Source: an uncultured Fibrobacter sp. (GTDB taxonomy: Bacteria > Fibrobacterota > Fibrobacteria > Fibrobacterales > Fibrobacteraceae). From it: 6,722 nucleotides of DNA. This document shows, piece by piece, positions 6,561 through 6,722 of this stretch. The notes beneath the pieces were generated by a model. That model was given only the letters and a program-made list of their open reading frames with translations. It made no database searches and was not told the origin of the DNA. The first letter of the stretch is position 1. Every line of letters starts with the position of its first letter. A program made the position numbers and the translations under genes. The DNA is taken from assembly GCA_937891805.1 (NCBI GenBank), contig CALATK010000124.1, positions 1-6,722 of the forward strand, written 5' to 3'.

Positions 6561-6592
6561 CAAATTTACCTTATTGTTCCCGGGTTTGCAAT
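6561..6592 (-). promoter_or_regulatory. Putative TAnnTTTG-type promoter of the regulator-lipoprotein operon
   Basis: On the minus strand ATTG (6592-6589) is followed after 20 bases by TAAATTTG (6568-6561). This fits the Bacteroidetes-type pattern TTTG-N19-21-TAnnTTTG with one mismatch in the -33 box. The -7 box ends 8 bases before the ATG at 6552, the same distance as in front of the activase gene. There is no clear Shine-Dalgarno site, so a leaderless or nearly leaderless transcript is predicted. Confidence 0.55.
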
Positions 6593-6646
6593 TTCTTGAA
6601 CCGGAAAGGCCCCTGGATTGCCGTTCCTGTCATGGGAATCTGGAAG

Positions 6647-6685
6647 AATTTCCTATATGTCTCAATCTGAGTCATATAGAAAATT
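6647..6685. promoter_or_regulatory. 18-bp-arm inverted repeat upstream of the operon, candidate operator
   Basis: The arms AATTTCCTATATGTCTCA (6647-6664) and TGAGTCATATAGAAAATT (6668-6685) are complementary at 16 of 18 positions around a 3-base centre (ATC). The repeat is AT-rich and no T-run follows on either strand, so a terminator is unlikely. It lies about 55 bp upstream of the predicted -33 box and could bind a dimeric regulator, perhaps the TIGR02147 protein. It could equally serve a gene beyond the right edge. A direct repeat TAGAAAAT (6677-6684 and 6691-6698) overlaps it. Confidence 0.5.
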
Positions 6686-6722
6686 TCTGATAGAAAATCT
6701 TGAAAAAAGTTGTTTTTATGTG

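Noticed and set aside
6718..6722. Possible plus-strand start codon at the right edge (ATG at 6718)
   Set aside because: Only two bases follow, and no TAnnTTTG box stands 8 bases upstream. A divergent gene cannot be supported from this window.

Overview
The window looks like a chromosomal segment of a Fibrobacter species or close relative. Two gene families named for their expansion in Fibrobacter succinogenes lie side by side: a TIGR02147-type regulator and a lipoprotein with two FISUMP (Fibrobacter succinogenes major paralogous, TIGR02145) domains. The promoter-like boxes of the TAnnTTTG type fit the Fibrobacteres-Chlorobi-Bacteroidetes lineage. The assignment rests on reading the proteins, not on a database search. 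All three genes lie on the minus strand.

Right part (about 3938-6722). A two-gene operon reads leftward. The TIGR02147 regulator (6552-5734) overlaps the lipoprotein start by 4 bases (ATGA), so the two are probably translationally coupled. The lipoprotein (5737-3938, 599 aa) has a type II signal peptide, an unrecognised Cys-containing N-terminal region and two FISUMP domains. Upstream are a good TAnnTTTG-type promoter only 8 bases from the ATG and, farther out, an 18-bp-arm inverted repeat that could be an operator.

Middle (3331-3937, 607 bp). There is no credible gene here. The stretch is packed with structured extragenic repeats: two related elements in opposite orientation at the flanks, two 74-bp tandem units between them, and smaller hairpins. 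Several stems differ in sequence between copies but keep pairing, which points to selection on structure.

Left part (1-3330). One long reading frame of 1110 codons runs off the left edge. It encodes a very large acyl-CoA-dehydratase activase-type protein: two tandem BadF/BadG/HgdC ATPase domains, each with both Fe-S cysteines, then a CxxCxxxC region and a DUF2229-like region. Its start also sits 8 bases from a TAnnTTTG box. It is probably transcribed separately from the lipoprotein operon and nothing in the sequence ties the two functionally.

No tRNA, rRNA, true CRISPR array, insertion sequence or phage gene was found.
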